A stretch of 55,821 bases of DNA from Roseofilum halophilum BLCC-M91. Its GTDB lineage: Bacteria; Cyanobacteriota; Cyanobacteriia; Cyanobacteriales; Desertifilaceae. The stretch lies in contig NZ_JAQPOK010000027.1 of the NCBI RefSeq assembly GCF_030068445.1, positions 1 to 55,821 of the forward strand. Reading direction: 5' to 3'. Both the position numbers and the translations under genes were made by a program. The notes under the pieces are model-generated. The model was not told where the DNA came from. It did not search any database and saw only the letters and a program-made list of their open reading frames with translations. Shown here piece after piece: positions 37,494 through 46,908 of this stretch (position 1 is the stretch's first letter; each line of letters starts with the position of its first letter).

Positions 37494-38069
37494 TTACCAA
37501 ATGAAGGCAAGATTTAACACGAATCCCGGTAAAACCTCTTCTCCCGATAAGCTGGTAGGATTATCTAAAGTTTGTTTCTCTTGTCCCTGACGATAAATTT
37601 CGACTTGATGGTTTTGGGGGTTAATGAGCCAACCTAACTGACAACCATTATCTATATATTCCTGCATTTTTTCTTGGAGGGGTTTTAAGGAGTCGCTGGC
37701 AGAGCGCAATTCAATGAGAAAATCGGGACAAATGGGCGGGAATTTTTCTTGCTGTTCTGCACTCAATGCTTCCCATTTGGCTAAGGGTATCCAAGAGGCA
37801 TCCGGGGAAAAATTAGCTCCTTTAGGCAGTTTAAAGCAGGTGGAAGAGTCAAACCCTATTCCAGTGCCGTCAATATCCGCCCAATTAGCTAGTTGTTGAG
37901 CAATTTTTAAATTGCGGTTGCCCGTTGTTCCTCCAGTGGGTGGCATAATGATTAAGTCTCCTTTAGCCGTTCGTTCTAGCCGCAAGTCACGATTAGCCAC
38001 ACAAAGTTGATAGAATTGCTCATCGGTAATGGAGGCGGTTTCTGGATTGTGCAAAATCAATGCAGTCAT
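37494..38069 (-). CDS. Uma2 family (DUF820) protein, copy 2 of tandem pair B
   Basis: A 191-residue twin of the preceding gene, separated from its start by a 35-bp spacer. Both ends are almost identical. The middle differs (NRNLKIAQQLANWADIDGTG here, KRNSEINLDLGLWNRQTQLG there). The proteins are unlike pair A at 13205-14578 in sequence and length, so this is an independent duplication in the same family. Confidence 0.9.
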   Translation of the reverse strand: MTALILHNPETASITDEQFYQLCVANRDLRLERTAKGDLIIMPPTGGTTGNRNLKIAQQLANWADIDGTGIGFDSSTCFKLPKGANFSPDASWIPLAKWEALSAEQQEKFPPICPDFLIELRSASDSLKPLQEKMQEYIDNGCQLGWLINPQNHQVEIYRQGQEKQTLDNPTSLSGEEVLPGFVLNLAFIW

Positions 38070-38160
38070 AGTTTTGTACAGCGCTTTGCGCGGTAATGGG
38101 TTCTCTTAAAAGTCCTCATTTATAAGGTTTATTCTATTCGGTAACGAGGGCGTGACTGCA

Positions 38161-38333
38161 AACCAAGGAGTGCGAGCATCTTGCTCGCTGTTATCTACCC
38201 TAGGGAGCGGAGAAAACCAAGGAGTGCGAGCATCTTGCTCGCTGTTATCTACCCTAGGGAGCGGAGAAAACCAAGGAGTGCGAGCATCTTGCTCGCTGTT
38301 ATCTACCCTAGCGAGCGAGACGCTCGCACTCCC
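38161..38333. repeat. 54-bp direct repeat array with hairpins
   Basis: Three 54-bp units start at 38161, 38215 and 38269. Each holds a hairpin GCGAGC-ATCTT-GCTCGC (38172-38188 and every 54 bp) after GGAGT. The array closes with an inverted arm, GCGAGCGAGACGCTCGC, then ACTCC, so the whole block is bounded by inverted ends. The loop is the same as in the pair at 24735-24800 while the stem bases differ. Confidence 0.85.
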
Positions 38334-38367
38334 AAAAACCTAAAGTCTCACTCCCTAGGGCGAAGCG

Positions 38368-38853
38368 CTATAAATACCGGCTTGCCAACTGCATTAAATC
38401 GGCAATATCAATATCTCCATCCCCATCGGCATCGAGTAAGCGGCTTAAAACTGGGTTCTTTTCTGCTTGACTGGCTCCCATTTCCACCACTTTTAGCACC
38501 AAGGGCACAGCAGTGGGTAAAACTGATTCAATGGTACTGGCTGGTAAACCGGTTTTGTCGGCGGCTACCTGGATTAAACTTTGCAGTTGGGGCAAACTAA
38601 AGAGGGCTTGTACTGCTTGGGGATTGGCCGCTAGTCCGCTATACTGATTGACGAGATTCTGGGCTTGATCTGGCTCTTGTTCTTTCAAGGCTGACTGGGA
38701 AAAGTTGGCAACGACGGAAAGGAGCGATCGCATTTGCCCTTCATCTGCCCCAGTATCATTGGATAATTGCTGCACCGTATTCACCAGCCCGCCGAGCTGC
38801 CCTAAACCGCCCTGCTCGCTGACTGCACCAACAACCTGATTCAACCATCCCAT
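38368..38853 (-). CDS. hypothetical protein with C-terminal EF-hand/dockerin-like motif
   Basis: A 161-residue protein. The N-terminal 135 residues are helical and Gln/Ser/Leu-rich (MGWLNQVVGAVSEQGGLGQL), with no known domain. The C-terminus has one calcium-loop motif, DADGDGDIDIADLMQLASRY, as in dockerin type I or EF-hand repeats. There is no signal peptide, so the protein is likely cytoplasmic unless exported by an unknown route. Calcium binding is inferred only from the motif. Confidence 0.78.
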   Translation of the reverse strand: MGWLNQVVGAVSEQGGLGQLGGLVNTVQQLSNDTGADEGQMRSLLSVVANFSQSALKEQEPDQAQNLVNQYSGLAANPQAVQALFSLPQLQSLIQVAADKTGLPASTIESVLPTAVPLVLKVVEMGASQAEKNPVLSRLLDADGDGDIDIADLMQLASRYL

Positions 38854-38926
38854 AATTCTTTCCTCCTAAACTTGCTACCCTAGACGTATTCCCCTACCCT
38901 ACCAAGGAATAGGGCGCAAAACCATT

Positions 38927-38958
38927 CCCCGTGTCCCCGCGTCTCCCTGTCTCCGTGT
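38927..38958. repeat. octamer repeat (four units)
   Basis: Four 8-mers, CCCCGTGT, CCCCGCGT, CTCCCTGT and CTCCGTGT, lie in the leader of the membrane GTPase gene. This is a known style of cyanobacterial intergenic repeat. Confidence 0.75.
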
Positions 38959-39002
38959 CCTTCCTACCCAAATTTTAAAATCATTTCCTTGAAAGTTCCT
39001 CC

Positions 39003-40658
39003 ATGCCCCTGCCTCGCCTCCTGATTCTGATTGTCGGTATTACACTGGTCTTAGGGCTGATGCTGTGGTTCATTGATGCCCTGCGCTGGTTTTACCTGCA
39101 AATTTCCTATACGTCCCCGCTCTTGGGAACGGTGGTTTTACTTTTAATTGTTGCCCTTTTGGGGGTATTGTTGGCGGGTGTTGTCTATTATGCCTGGATG
39201 TTCCGAGGGGGAACAACAGGGAAAAGCCGCAGTCAAAGGGTGGTGAAGGTTCCGACGGAGAAAAAGGAAGCGGCAGCCGAAACCCTGAAAGCGGTTAGGC
39301 AGCAGATGGATAAGATTCAGGATCGGGTGGCGCGGGAAGCCTTGTTGGAGCGATCGCGGCAAATTGAATCGAGTCTCCATGGTCGTAATGTGCGCGTGGT
39401 TGTCTTTGGGACAGGCTCATCGGGTAAAACTTCGGTGATTAATGGCTTGTTGGGGCAAATGGTGGGTCAAGTGGAACCCACCATCGGTACGACGCAAGAG
39501 GGACAAACCTATCATTTACCCCTGAAGGGATTAAACCGGGAAATCTTGATTACCGATACCCCTGGTATCCTAGAAATTGGGGAAGTGGGAAGCGATCGCG
39601 GCCAAATGGCTCGCCACTTGGCAACTCAAGCCGATTTACTGCTATTTGTGGTCGATAACGATCTACGGCAGTCCGAATATGAACCCCTGCAAGCCTTAGC
39701 CCAAATTGGTAAACGCTCTTTGTTGGTGTTTAATAAGACCGATTTGTATACGGACGAAGACCGGGAGCGGATCTTAACTCAGTTGCGACACCGGGTACAG
39801 GGACTGATGAGCAGTGGTGATGTGTTGGCGATCGCCGCCAATCCCCAAGCCGCCGTTCTACCCTCCGGCGATTTAGTGGTTCCAGACCCCGAAATTTTAC
39901 CCCTAATCCGCCGCCTAGCCGCCGTTCTCAGAGCTGAAGGCGAAGATTTGGTTGCCGACAACATTTTGATGCAAGCCAGTGCCCTAGGGGACGATGCGCG
40001 GCGGATTTTGGATACCCAACGCAAGCGCCAAGCCGATCGGACGGTGGAACAGTTCCAATGGATCGGCGCAGGGGCGATCGCCGTTACCCCCATACCCGTC
40101 GTCGATTTACTCGCCACAGCAGCCGTCAACGCTCAAATGGTCGTCGAATTAGGGCGCATCTACGGCTGCGAATTAAACATGGAACGGGGGCGAGAATTAG
40201 CCCTCTCATTAGCCAAAACCCTCACCAGTTTGGGCATCGTGGAAGGAGCATTAAAATTAGTCACCACCGCCCTACAACTTAATGTGGCCACCTTCATCAT
40301 CGGTAAAGCCATTCAAGGAGTCACAGCCGCCTATTTAACCCGCATTGCCGGGAAAAGCTTTATCGAATATTTCCGCCACGATCAAGACTGGGGAGACGGA
40401 GGAATTACGGAAGTGGTGCAGCGTCAATTCAAACTGAATAAACGGGATGAATTTGTCAAAGCCTTCATTCAAGATGCGATCGAGCGCGTCGTCCATCCCC
40501 TCACCCAAAGTGAATCAGAAGAATCAGAAGACAACAACTATCCCCCCCCTTGGACTCCTCCCGTCTCTGTCATGAAAGTGCCCGAACCCCTCCCCCCCAA
40601 TTTCCCTGAGCCAGATGATTGGTTAGAAGAGTCCGACTCAGAATCAGAGAATTGGTAA
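39003..40658 (+). CDS. membrane GTPase with DUF697-like domain
   Basis: A 551-residue protein. Two N-terminal membrane helices (about 5-28 and 38-68) precede an Era-like GTPase domain with G1 GTGSSGKTS near 137, G3 DTPG and G4 NKTD. Residues about 340-470 are a DUF697-type region with hydrophobic segments (ITGGAIAVTPIPVVDLL-like: IGAGAIAVTPIPVVDLLATA). The tail is Pro- and acid-rich. Such membrane-associated GTPases are common in cyanobacteria; function unknown. Confidence 0.88.
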   Translation: MPLPRLLILIVGITLVLGLMLWFIDALRWFYLQISYTSPLLGTVVLLLIVALLGVLLAGVVYYAWMFRGGTTGKSRSQRVVKVPTEKKEAAAETLKAVRQQMDKIQDRVAREALLERSRQIESSLHGRNVRVVVFGTGSSGKTSVINGLLGQMVGQVEPTIGTTQEGQTYHLPLKGLNREILITDTPGILEIGEVGSDRGQMARHLATQADLLLFVVDNDLRQSEYEPLQALAQIGKRSLLVFNKTDLYTDEDRERILTQLRHRVQGLMSSGDVLAIAANPQAAVLPSGDLVVPDPEILPLIRRLAAVLRAEGEDLVADNILMQASALGDDARRILDTQRKRQADRTVEQFQWIGAGAIAVTPIPVVDLLATAAVNAQMVVELGRIYGCELNMERGRELALSLAKTLTSLGIVEGALKLVTTALQLNVATFIIGKAIQGVTAAYLTRIAGKSFIEYFRHDQDWGDGGITEVVQRQFKLNKRDEFVKAFIQDAIERVVHPLTQSESEESEDNNYPPPWTPPVSVMKVPEPLPPNFPEPDDWLEESDSESENW

Positions 40659-40860
40659 TATAGCTAGTCTAAATCAGTTGTGCAACAGACAATGCCCTCT
40701 CCCTTTCATGTCCGCAGGAAAATCCCTCTCCCACTCCGAGCTAATCCTGTAGGGGTTTCATTGAACTACTATTTGGTTAACAGAAGTTGATCAGTAATCA
40801 ACAAGTTAGCACAGCTTCCATCATCATAGGCACTCAGGTCTTCAACCAGAAACCGGTTTT

Positions 40861-41814
40861 CTAGTCAGCTTGCCAGTGTTCTAGCAGTTGTTCGCGAGAC
40901 CATTGTCCGAGTTTGAGTAGTGCGTCGGCAAATTTGTCTTTGGGAAGGGCGAGCATTTTGGGTTTGAGGGCTAAGAGTTCTTCATCAATTTCAGTAAATT
41001 TCTCCTGTAAAAAGGCATCGATGAGAGTAGCTCGCTCTTCTTCCCGTTCCCTAGCGAGTTCTTCTTGGTACAAGTTAGAGGATCTGATCCGTTCTTGTTG
41101 TGCAACCTGTTCCATGTGTGCTTCAATTTCTGGATCGGGTGGAAATTCCGACCATTCTTCACGAGACAGGAGAATTTTATAGACATTTAGATTCAGTTCA
41201 GGTACACCCGGAAGGTGACCTATGGGTGCTTGCTCAAGATCAACAATTAAATCACCATCAGTAATCCAACCCTCATCATCCCTGTACCAACCTAGAATTT
41301 TACCAAAGTCGTTTAAAACGATTTCTCTAGATTTTTCAGTTCCTCCCATGTCTCGATAAATTTGACTTTGAATACTAAAACCAAATTTACCATAGCTATG
41401 TTTGTTCCAAAGGTAATCCATAATTTGTAAATCTTCAGCAGGAGTTCTTTCTATGTCTTGTTGAGTAATATGCTCACAACTTGTATATCCAGTGACAGTC
41501 TGTAATTGAAAGGCTGTTTCCTCATCTGCTTCTTGCCAACGTCCACATTTGAGAAGATATTTTAATCGGGCATAACTTTGTCCAGAAGAAGATTGTAAGG
41601 GGATGTCATCTGAGGGTGCATCGGGTTGACTTGCTGACTGTAAGGGTTCAGCGTTAGCAGGAGGAACTGGTCGTGCTTGTATCGTATCGGATAAACCAGA
41701 ACCTTTCATCTCTGCAAGCTGCACTTTAAGCGCTTCCTGTTCTTGAGTTAACCGATCCACCTGTTCCGCGAGTTGGATCAAACGCACCTCAAAACGAGTC
41801 TCTACCTCTTCCAT
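40861..41814 (-). CDS. GUN4-domain protein with DUF4351-like C-terminus
   Basis: A 317-residue protein from the ATG at 41814, which has a GGAG site seven bases upstream; a start at 41892 lacks one. Residues 1-35 are a coiled coil. GUN4 domain: YARLKYLLKCGRWQEADEET, then DLQIMDYLWNKHSYGKFGFS. GUN4 binds porphyrins and stimulates Mg-chelatase in chlorophyll synthesis, but GUN4 domains also occur in other signalling proteins. The C-terminal 55 residues (LIDAFLQEKFTEIDEELLAL) resemble DUF4351 and match the tail of the broken gene at 46909-47404. True Gun4 lacks such a tail, so this may be a distinct fusion. Confidence 0.82.
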   Translation of the reverse strand: MEEVETRFEVRLIQLAEQVDRLTQEQEALKVQLAEMKGSGLSDTIQARPVPPANAEPLQSASQPDAPSDDIPLQSSSGQSYARLKYLLKCGRWQEADEETAFQLQTVTGYTSCEHITQQDIERTPAEDLQIMDYLWNKHSYGKFGFSIQSQIYRDMGGTEKSREIVLNDFGKILGWYRDDEGWITDGDLIVDLEQAPIGHLPGVPELNLNVYKILLSREEWSEFPPDPEIEAHMEQVAQQERIRSSNLYQEELAREREEERATLIDAFLQEKFTEIDEELLALKPKMLALPKDKFADALLKLGQWSREQLLEHWQAD

Positions 41815-41932
41815 AGTGTTCTCCAAGGGGATGTAAGATTGAGTGGGGGATGACCGGATGTTACCGTCACGATCGCCATAAACCCCACCCATGAGTATAT
41901 CAGGATGGGAGCAATATTAAGCACTGGCTCGT

Positions 41933-42148
41933 GGTGAGGGCGGGTTTACAAAATTGATGGGTTGGTATTGTAGATTTGGGTGTAACCCGCCCCTACGGGG
42001 AATGGGTGAGGGCGGGTTTACAACATTGATGGGTTGGTATTGTAGATTTGGGTAGAACCCGCCCCTACGGGGAATGGGTGAGGGCGGGTTTACAACATTG
42101 GTAGGTGGGTTTTCTAGATATTGGGTAGAACCCGCCCCTACGGGGATA
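41933..42148. repeat. 72-bp direct repeat, three units
   Basis: Units start at 41933, 42005 and 42077. Each contains GGGCGGGTT near the 5' end and AACCCGCCC near the 3' end, giving a 9-bp stem around a 40-base loop. Units 1 and 2 are nearly identical; unit 3 has diverged. They lie between the copA stop and the GUN4 gene. Confidence 0.85.
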
Positions 42149-44404
42149 TCAATGGGGTTTAAAGTTTTGTAATCTTAAGGCGTTGGTGACGACGGAAACC
42201 GAACTTAATGCCATCGCTCCACCGGCAATCATGGGATTGAGTAACCAACCGAAAATCGGATATAAAATTCCGGCGGCAATGGGGATGGAGGCGGTGTTAT
42301 AAACGAAGGCGAAAAAGAGGTTTTGGCGGATATTATTTAGGGTGGCATGACTGAGTTGAATGGCGGTGATGATGCCTTGTAAGTCGCCAGAAATTAAGGT
42401 GATGTCGCTGGCGGCGATCGCCACATCGGTTCCTGTACCAATGGCTATCCCTACATCTGCCTGGGCTAAAGCGGGGGCATCATTGATACCATCACCCACC
42501 ATGGCGACTAATTTACCCTTTTGTTGCAATTCCCGCACCTTATCGGCTTTGTTTTCGGGACGCACTTGGGCGAAAATCTGGGTAATTCCCACTTGAGAGG
42601 CGATCGCCTCTGCGGTATGCTGATTATCTCCCGTGAGCATCACCACCTCTAACCCCATGCGCTGAAGTCGCTTAACCACGGCTTCCGAAGAGGGTTTCAG
42701 AGCATCGGCGATCGCCAAAATTGCCTCCACTTCTCCATCTACTGCCATCCAAATCACCGTTTTTCCCGCACTCTCCCACCGATCCTGATACTCGCTCAAT
42801 AGCACATCCTGAGAGGTTTTCACCTCCAGATTCACCCCCAACTCCTCCATCCATCGCCGCGTTCCCAATTGGATGAGGTAGTCAGAACTATAACCCTGCA
42901 CTCCACAGCCAGGAATGGTCTTAAACTGCTCTGGATCGCTGAAAGGTTTTTTCACCCCCTGACGCTTGCTATAGTCTACTACAGCCTTTCCTAGGGGATG
43001 CTCAGAAGATTTTTCTAGACTGGCTGCAAGCTCTAACAGTTTCAATTCATTGCCATGGGCAGTTCCCAATGTGGTGATATAGTCCGTAACCGTGGGTTTG
43101 CCTTCCGTCAGAGTTCCGGTTTTATCTAAGACAATGGTTTGGATCTGATGGGCAAGTTGCAAACTTTCCGCTCCTTTGATTAAAATTCCCTGTTGTGCCC
43201 CTTTCCCGGTTCCCACCATCACCGAAGTGGGAGTCGCTAACCCCAAAGCGCAGGGACAAGCAATCACCAACACGCTCACAGTGGTTACCATGGCTAGGGT
43301 AAGATTGCCCGTGAGAACAATCCAGGTTAAAAATGTGATGACTGCTATGGCTAAAACCGCAGGCACAAACCAGGATGTGACGCGATCGGCTAATTTTTGA
43401 ATGGGCGCTTTAGAACTTTGGGCATCTTTCACCAACTGGATAATCTGGGCTAAAACCGTATCTTTGCCCACCCGCATAGCTTCCATCTGAAAACTCCCCG
43501 TTTGATTGATCGTTGCACCAATCACCTCATCACCCGGTTGTTTATCGACTGCCACACTTTCCCCGGTAACCATGGATTCATCAATGGTTGAGGAGCCTTT
43601 AACGACTTTACCATCGACGGGAATTTTTTCTCCAGGACGCACCAAGAGGCGATCGCCCACTTGCACCTCAGTTAAGGGAATATCCTGCTCTTCCCCGTCT
43701 CGAATTACCCGTGCTGTTTTCGGTTGCAAGCCAATTAGAGCGCGAATAGCTGATGAAGTTTTGGATCTTGCTTGATGTTCCAGCATTCTCCCCCACAAAA
43801 TCAGGGTAACGATCACCACCGCCGCCTCATAATACACATCGGCACTCAGTCCCTGAGCCTCAAAAAACCCAGGAAACAGGGTCGGAAACAAAGAATAAAA
43901 ATAGGCCGAACCCGTCCCCAAAGCCACCAAACTATTCATATCCGCCCCTTTGTGTTCCAGGGCTTTCCAAGCGCCCACAAAAAACGGACGACCGCACCAA
44001 ACCATCACCGGAGTGGACACTACCCATTGCAGCCAAGGGTTATGCAGCCAATGGGGCCAACCCGGTATCGAAATTCCCATCATCATCGGCAAAGACCCCA
44101 CCACCAACAGAACCGAAGCGGCTCCTCCCAACCAGAGCTTGCGTTGTAACTTTTCGAGCGCTGGGTCTGATTCGTCTTCCTCCTCTTCCTGTACGGGCAC
44201 ATTGGCTTGATATCCCGCATTTTCTACGGCTTGCTGAATCTTATCCAGAGACACGGAACTGGGATTATACTGAACCGTTGCTTCGCAAAGAGCAAAATTA
44301 ACGGAACATTTAGTTACTCCGGATACTCCTTGAATGACGCTTTCAATCCGTTGGGCACAACCGGCACATGACATTCCCTCTAGCTGTAGCGTTTGTTGTT
44401 GCAT
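42149..44404 (-). CDS. copA: copper-transporting P-type ATPase
   Basis: A 751-residue CPx-type P1B ATPase from the ATG at 44404 (GTG at 44407 is just before it). N-terminal HMA domain with [12 protein letters not shown] (Cys13, Cys16). Membrane motif [13 protein letters not shown] near 380, phosphorylation site DKTGTLTEG near 428, and [20 protein letters not shown]. The CPC motif and single HMA support monovalent copper (or silver). In cyanobacteria the homologues CtaA and PacS feed plastocyanin and cytochrome oxidase; which one this is cannot be decided. It is divergent from ureF. Confidence 0.93.
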   Translation of the reverse strand: MQQQTLQLEGMSCAGCAQRIESVIQGVSGVTKCSVNFALCEATVQYNPSSVSLDKIQQAVENAGYQANVPVQEEEEDESDPALEKLQRKLWLGGAASVLLVVGSLPMMMGISIPGWPHWLHNPWLQWVVSTPVMVWCGRPFFVGAWKALEHKGADMNSLVALGTGSAYFYSLFPTLFPGFFEAQGLSADVYYEAAVVIVTLILWGRMLEHQARSKTSSAIRALIGLQPKTARVIRDGEEQDIPLTEVQVGDRLLVRPGEKIPVDGKVVKGSSTIDESMVTGESVAVDKQPGDEVIGATINQTGSFQMEAMRVGKDTVLAQIIQLVKDAQSSKAPIQKLADRVTSWFVPAVLAIAVITFLTWIVLTGNLTLAMVTTVSVLVIACPCALGLATPTSVMVGTGKGAQQGILIKGAESLQLAHQIQTIVLDKTGTLTEGKPTVTDYITTLGTAHGNELKLLELAASLEKSSEHPLGKAVVDYSKRQGVKKPFSDPEQFKTIPGCGVQGYSSDYLIQLGTRRWMEELGVNLEVKTSQDVLLSEYQDRWESAGKTVIWMAVDGEVEAILAIADALKPSSEAVVKRLQRMGLEVVMLTGDNQHTAEAIASQVGITQIFAQVRPENKADKVRELQQKGKLVAMVGDGINDAPALAQADVGIAIGTGTDVAIAASDITLISGDLQGIITAIQLSHATLNNIRQNLFFAFVYNTASIPIAAGILYPIFGWLLNPMIAGGAMALSSVSVVTNALRLQNFKPH

Positions 44405-44591
44405 CACCTTTATCCTCTCATCTGTTCTCTAGAGTTTAAAATCTCCAGTGGGCTGGAGAGTCAAGGGAAAGAGTAAAATTTGAGGAATTCGACAGAGTGT
44501 AGTGGACTGTTTCATCTAAAATAGTGCATTATTCCAATTATCCTTCTGCCGCGCGTTTCATGTCCGCGACGCAAGGAAAGGGCTGTAAATT

Positions 44592-45266
44592 ATGCATGAT
44601 TCTGTTTTATTATCCTTTTTGCAATTAGCCAGCTCCACTTTACCTGTAGGGGCGTATAGCTATTCCGAAGGCTTAGAAACCTGGGTGGAACAGGGAAAAA
44701 TTACCGATGAAACTTCTTTGGGGGGTTGGTTAAGGGATAGCTTGCGATTAGGTTCTATCCGGCTCGATGGTGCAGTGTTAATCCGGGGATGGGAAGCGAT
44801 GGAACAACAAGATAACCAGAGGTTAAGGTATTGGAATCGTTGGCTTTTAGCGACGAGAGAAACGGAGGAATTACGACAACAAACGGTGCAAATGGGGCGA
44901 TCGCTCTCCTTGCTGCTGCAAACCTTGGAACCGGATCTTGCACCCGTTGTACAGGACTTGGGGCCAGAATGGAGTTATCCCCTAGTTTTTGCGATCGCCG
45001 CTCATCATTGGCAGATTTCCCCCGCAGATGCGCTTTTAGCTTATCTGCAAACTTGGGTTTCTAACCTGATCGCTGCGGGAGTTAAGCTGATTCCCCTGGG
45101 GCAAACCACCGGTCAAAAACTGCTCTTTGAGCTTCATCCCCATATTCGGGCGATCGCCGACAAAATTCTAGCTTTAGAAGATGATAACCTTTATAGTTGT
45201 AACTGGGGTTTTGCCCTCTCCTGCATGGCCCATGAAACCCAATATACTCGACTCTTTAGAAGCTAA
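44592..45266 (+). CDS. ureF: urease accessory protein UreF
   Basis: A 224-residue UreF with the family start LSFLQLASSTLPVGAYSYSE GLETW, where the loop carries conserved Ser, and a C-terminal SCMAHETQYTRLFRS. It forms the UreF-UreH platform that holds UreG for nickel delivery to urease. UreE and the structural subunits are not in this window. It lies 21 bp before ureG. Confidence 0.94.
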   Translation: MHDSVLLSFLQLASSTLPVGAYSYSEGLETWVEQGKITDETSLGGWLRDSLRLGSIRLDGAVLIRGWEAMEQQDNQRLRYWNRWLLATRETEELRQQTVQMGRSLSLLLQTLEPDLAPVVQDLGPEWSYPLVFAIAAHHWQISPADALLAYLQTWVSNLIAAGVKLIPLGQTTGQKLLFELHPHIRAIADKILALEDDNLYSCNWGFALSCMAHETQYTRLFRS

Positions 45267-45287
45267 AACAATGGCTCTGGTTTGCTT

Positions 45288-45881
45288 ATGACTCAATTGC
45301 GCGTGGGAGTAGCTGGCCCCGTTGGATCGGGGAAAACTGCATTAGTGAATTTACTGTGTCAAACCTTGCGAGACCAGTATCAAATTGCCGTAGTGACCAA
45401 TGATATCTATACCCAAGAAGATGCCCAATTTTTGGTGAGATCGGGAGCGTTATCCGGCGATCGCATCGTTGGGGTAGAAACCGGAGGCTGTCCCCATACA
45501 GCAATTCGAGAGGACGCTTCGATTAATTTAGTGGCGATCGAGCAACTAGAGCAACACTTTAATCATTTAGATCTGCTCTTTGTCGAAAGTGGCGGCGATA
45601 ATTTAGCCGCGACCTTTAGTCCAGAATTAGTCGATATTACCCTTTATGTTATTGATGTCGCTGCTGGTGATAAAATACCCCGCAAAGGCGGCCCCGGAAT
45701 TACCAAATCGGATTTATTAGTGATTAATAAAATCGACCTCGCGCCCCTAGTCGGTGCAGATCTCAACGTCATGGAACGGGATGCTAAAAAAATGCGCGGC
45801 GATAAACCCTTTATCTTTACCAACCTTAAAAATAATACTGGACTAGCAGACGTAATTCAGTTTATTGAGCGCTATCTTTGA
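45288..45881 (+). CDS. ureG: urease accessory GTPase UreG
   Basis: A 197-residue UreG from the ATG at 45288 (TTG at 45282 is a less likely start). Motifs: [40 protein letters not shown] with the metal-binding Cys-Pro-His, [16 protein letters not shown]. It hydrolyses GTP during nickel insertion. Length and motifs normal. Confidence 0.96.
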   Translation: MTQLRVGVAGPVGSGKTALVNLLCQTLRDQYQIAVVTNDIYTQEDAQFLVRSGALSGDRIVGVETGGCPHTAIREDASINLVAIEQLEQHFNHLDLLFVESGGDNLAATFSPELVDITLYVIDVAAGDKIPRKGGPGITKSDLLVINKIDLAPLVGADLNVMERDAKKMRGDKPFIFTNLKNNTGLADVIQFIERYL

Positions 45882-45892
45882 CCTCTCATTAC

Positions 45893-46783
45893 TCAGTCTT
45901 TAAACCCCAAATGATTGCCCACAGCACGCTGACGCAGGGGAACGCGGGTGTGAATGGGTGCATTGAGAACCCTAAGATGAGGATCGGCAACCACTAGGGT
46001 ACTCGATCCACCGCCATCTAAATTTAAGGCCGTATCTACCCCCAATTCCACCAATAATGCTTGTAATTCCGGTAAAGACATGCCCTCACTATAAAACCGT
46101 TGACGGCCATCTACGACCAGAATAAATATTTGAGTTCCCGATGCATCCAATGCGATCGCCGTCCGAGGATAAGCACCATCATAAAATGACCCCGAACTTA
46201 AGGGAACCGCTTCCCCATCCCAAATTAAAATAGTACCTCCAGCAATTCCCTGTTGCGTATCTGGGGGACAAGCATCGCTACCGGGAATGACTGCGCGAGG
46301 AGAAGAGAGGAAACACAGAACCGGCCAACCCCCATTGACTGGGGAATATTCGATCCCATTGGCGATCGCCTGGCCAGAAATTCCCACGCGATCGCCCCCT
46401 TCGGGGTAAACTTGCCAAGGGGACTTGACCTCAAAGGGATAGAAAAAGCTACCATTGATCGCCAACTTCACCCCAAATTCCCGCACAAACTCCGAGGTTG
46501 TGCGAGCGCTAATTTCCATACCATCGGGCTGCGGATCGCCCGGAGTCACCAAGGGTTGCATTGAAGCCGTATTTAAATCAATTTTGACTTGATGAATCAC
46601 CAAAGGACGCGGGTTTGATAGCACCAAACGGGTATAAATGACTCCCGGAAACAGTTCCTGTACCTGGGGGATACGAGCCGGACGGGAGAGTAATAAAATT
46701 AGATAAATTCCCCCAGGAATACTCAACAGTAATCCAAGGGTAATTAATCCAATTTTCCCCAGCCTTTTATAGTGTGAAGCCAT
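45893..46783 (-). CDS. phosphodiester glycosidase family protein (NAGPA-like)
   Basis: A 296-residue protein with one N-terminal membrane helix at about 12-32 and an exported domain. NAGPA-like core: VKLAINGSFFYPF, RVGISGQAIANGIEYS, YPRTAIALDASGTQIFILVV, and LNLDGGGSSTLVV. In the family these motifs form a metal-dependent phosphodiester glycosidase fold; bacterial members often act on cell-surface glycans. Substrate unknown. Confidence 0.9.
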   Translation of the reverse strand: MASHYKRLGKIGLITLGLLLSIPGGIYLILLLSRPARIPQVQELFPGVIYTRLVLSNPRPLVIHQVKIDLNTASMQPLVTPGDPQPDGMEISARTTSEFVREFGVKLAINGSFFYPFEVKSPWQVYPEGGDRVGISGQAIANGIEYSPVNGGWPVLCFLSSPRAVIPGSDACPPDTQQGIAGGTILIWDGEAVPLSSGSFYDGAYPRTAIALDASGTQIFILVVDGRQRFYSEGMSLPELQALLVELGVDTALNLDGGGSSTLVVADPHLRVLNAPIHTRVPLRQRAVGNHLGFKD

Positions 46784-46908
46784 ATATCAGAATCATAGAT
46801 ACGATTCAAACAACCCTCTGACTCCATTGTAAAGGTCAAGACTCGATCTAGCCTGGCGATCGCCCCTCCTGATACAATGATCTCATCAGAGTTGCACAAT
46901 TGACCACC

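Noticed and set aside
38161-38333. Possible CRISPR array
   Set aside because: Repeats of 54 bp have no unique spacers between them and carry inner hairpins; there are no cas genes in the window.
38152-38600. Forward ORFs over the repeat array
   Set aside because: They translate the repeats and the antisense of the EF-hand gene; there is no domain and no ribosome binding site.
41933-42148. Second CRISPR-like array
   Set aside because: Units are contiguous direct repeats of 72 bp with no spacer, and there is no cas gene.
43772-44210. Forward ORFs inside copA
   Set aside because: Antisense shadows of a well-supported gene with no homologous motif.
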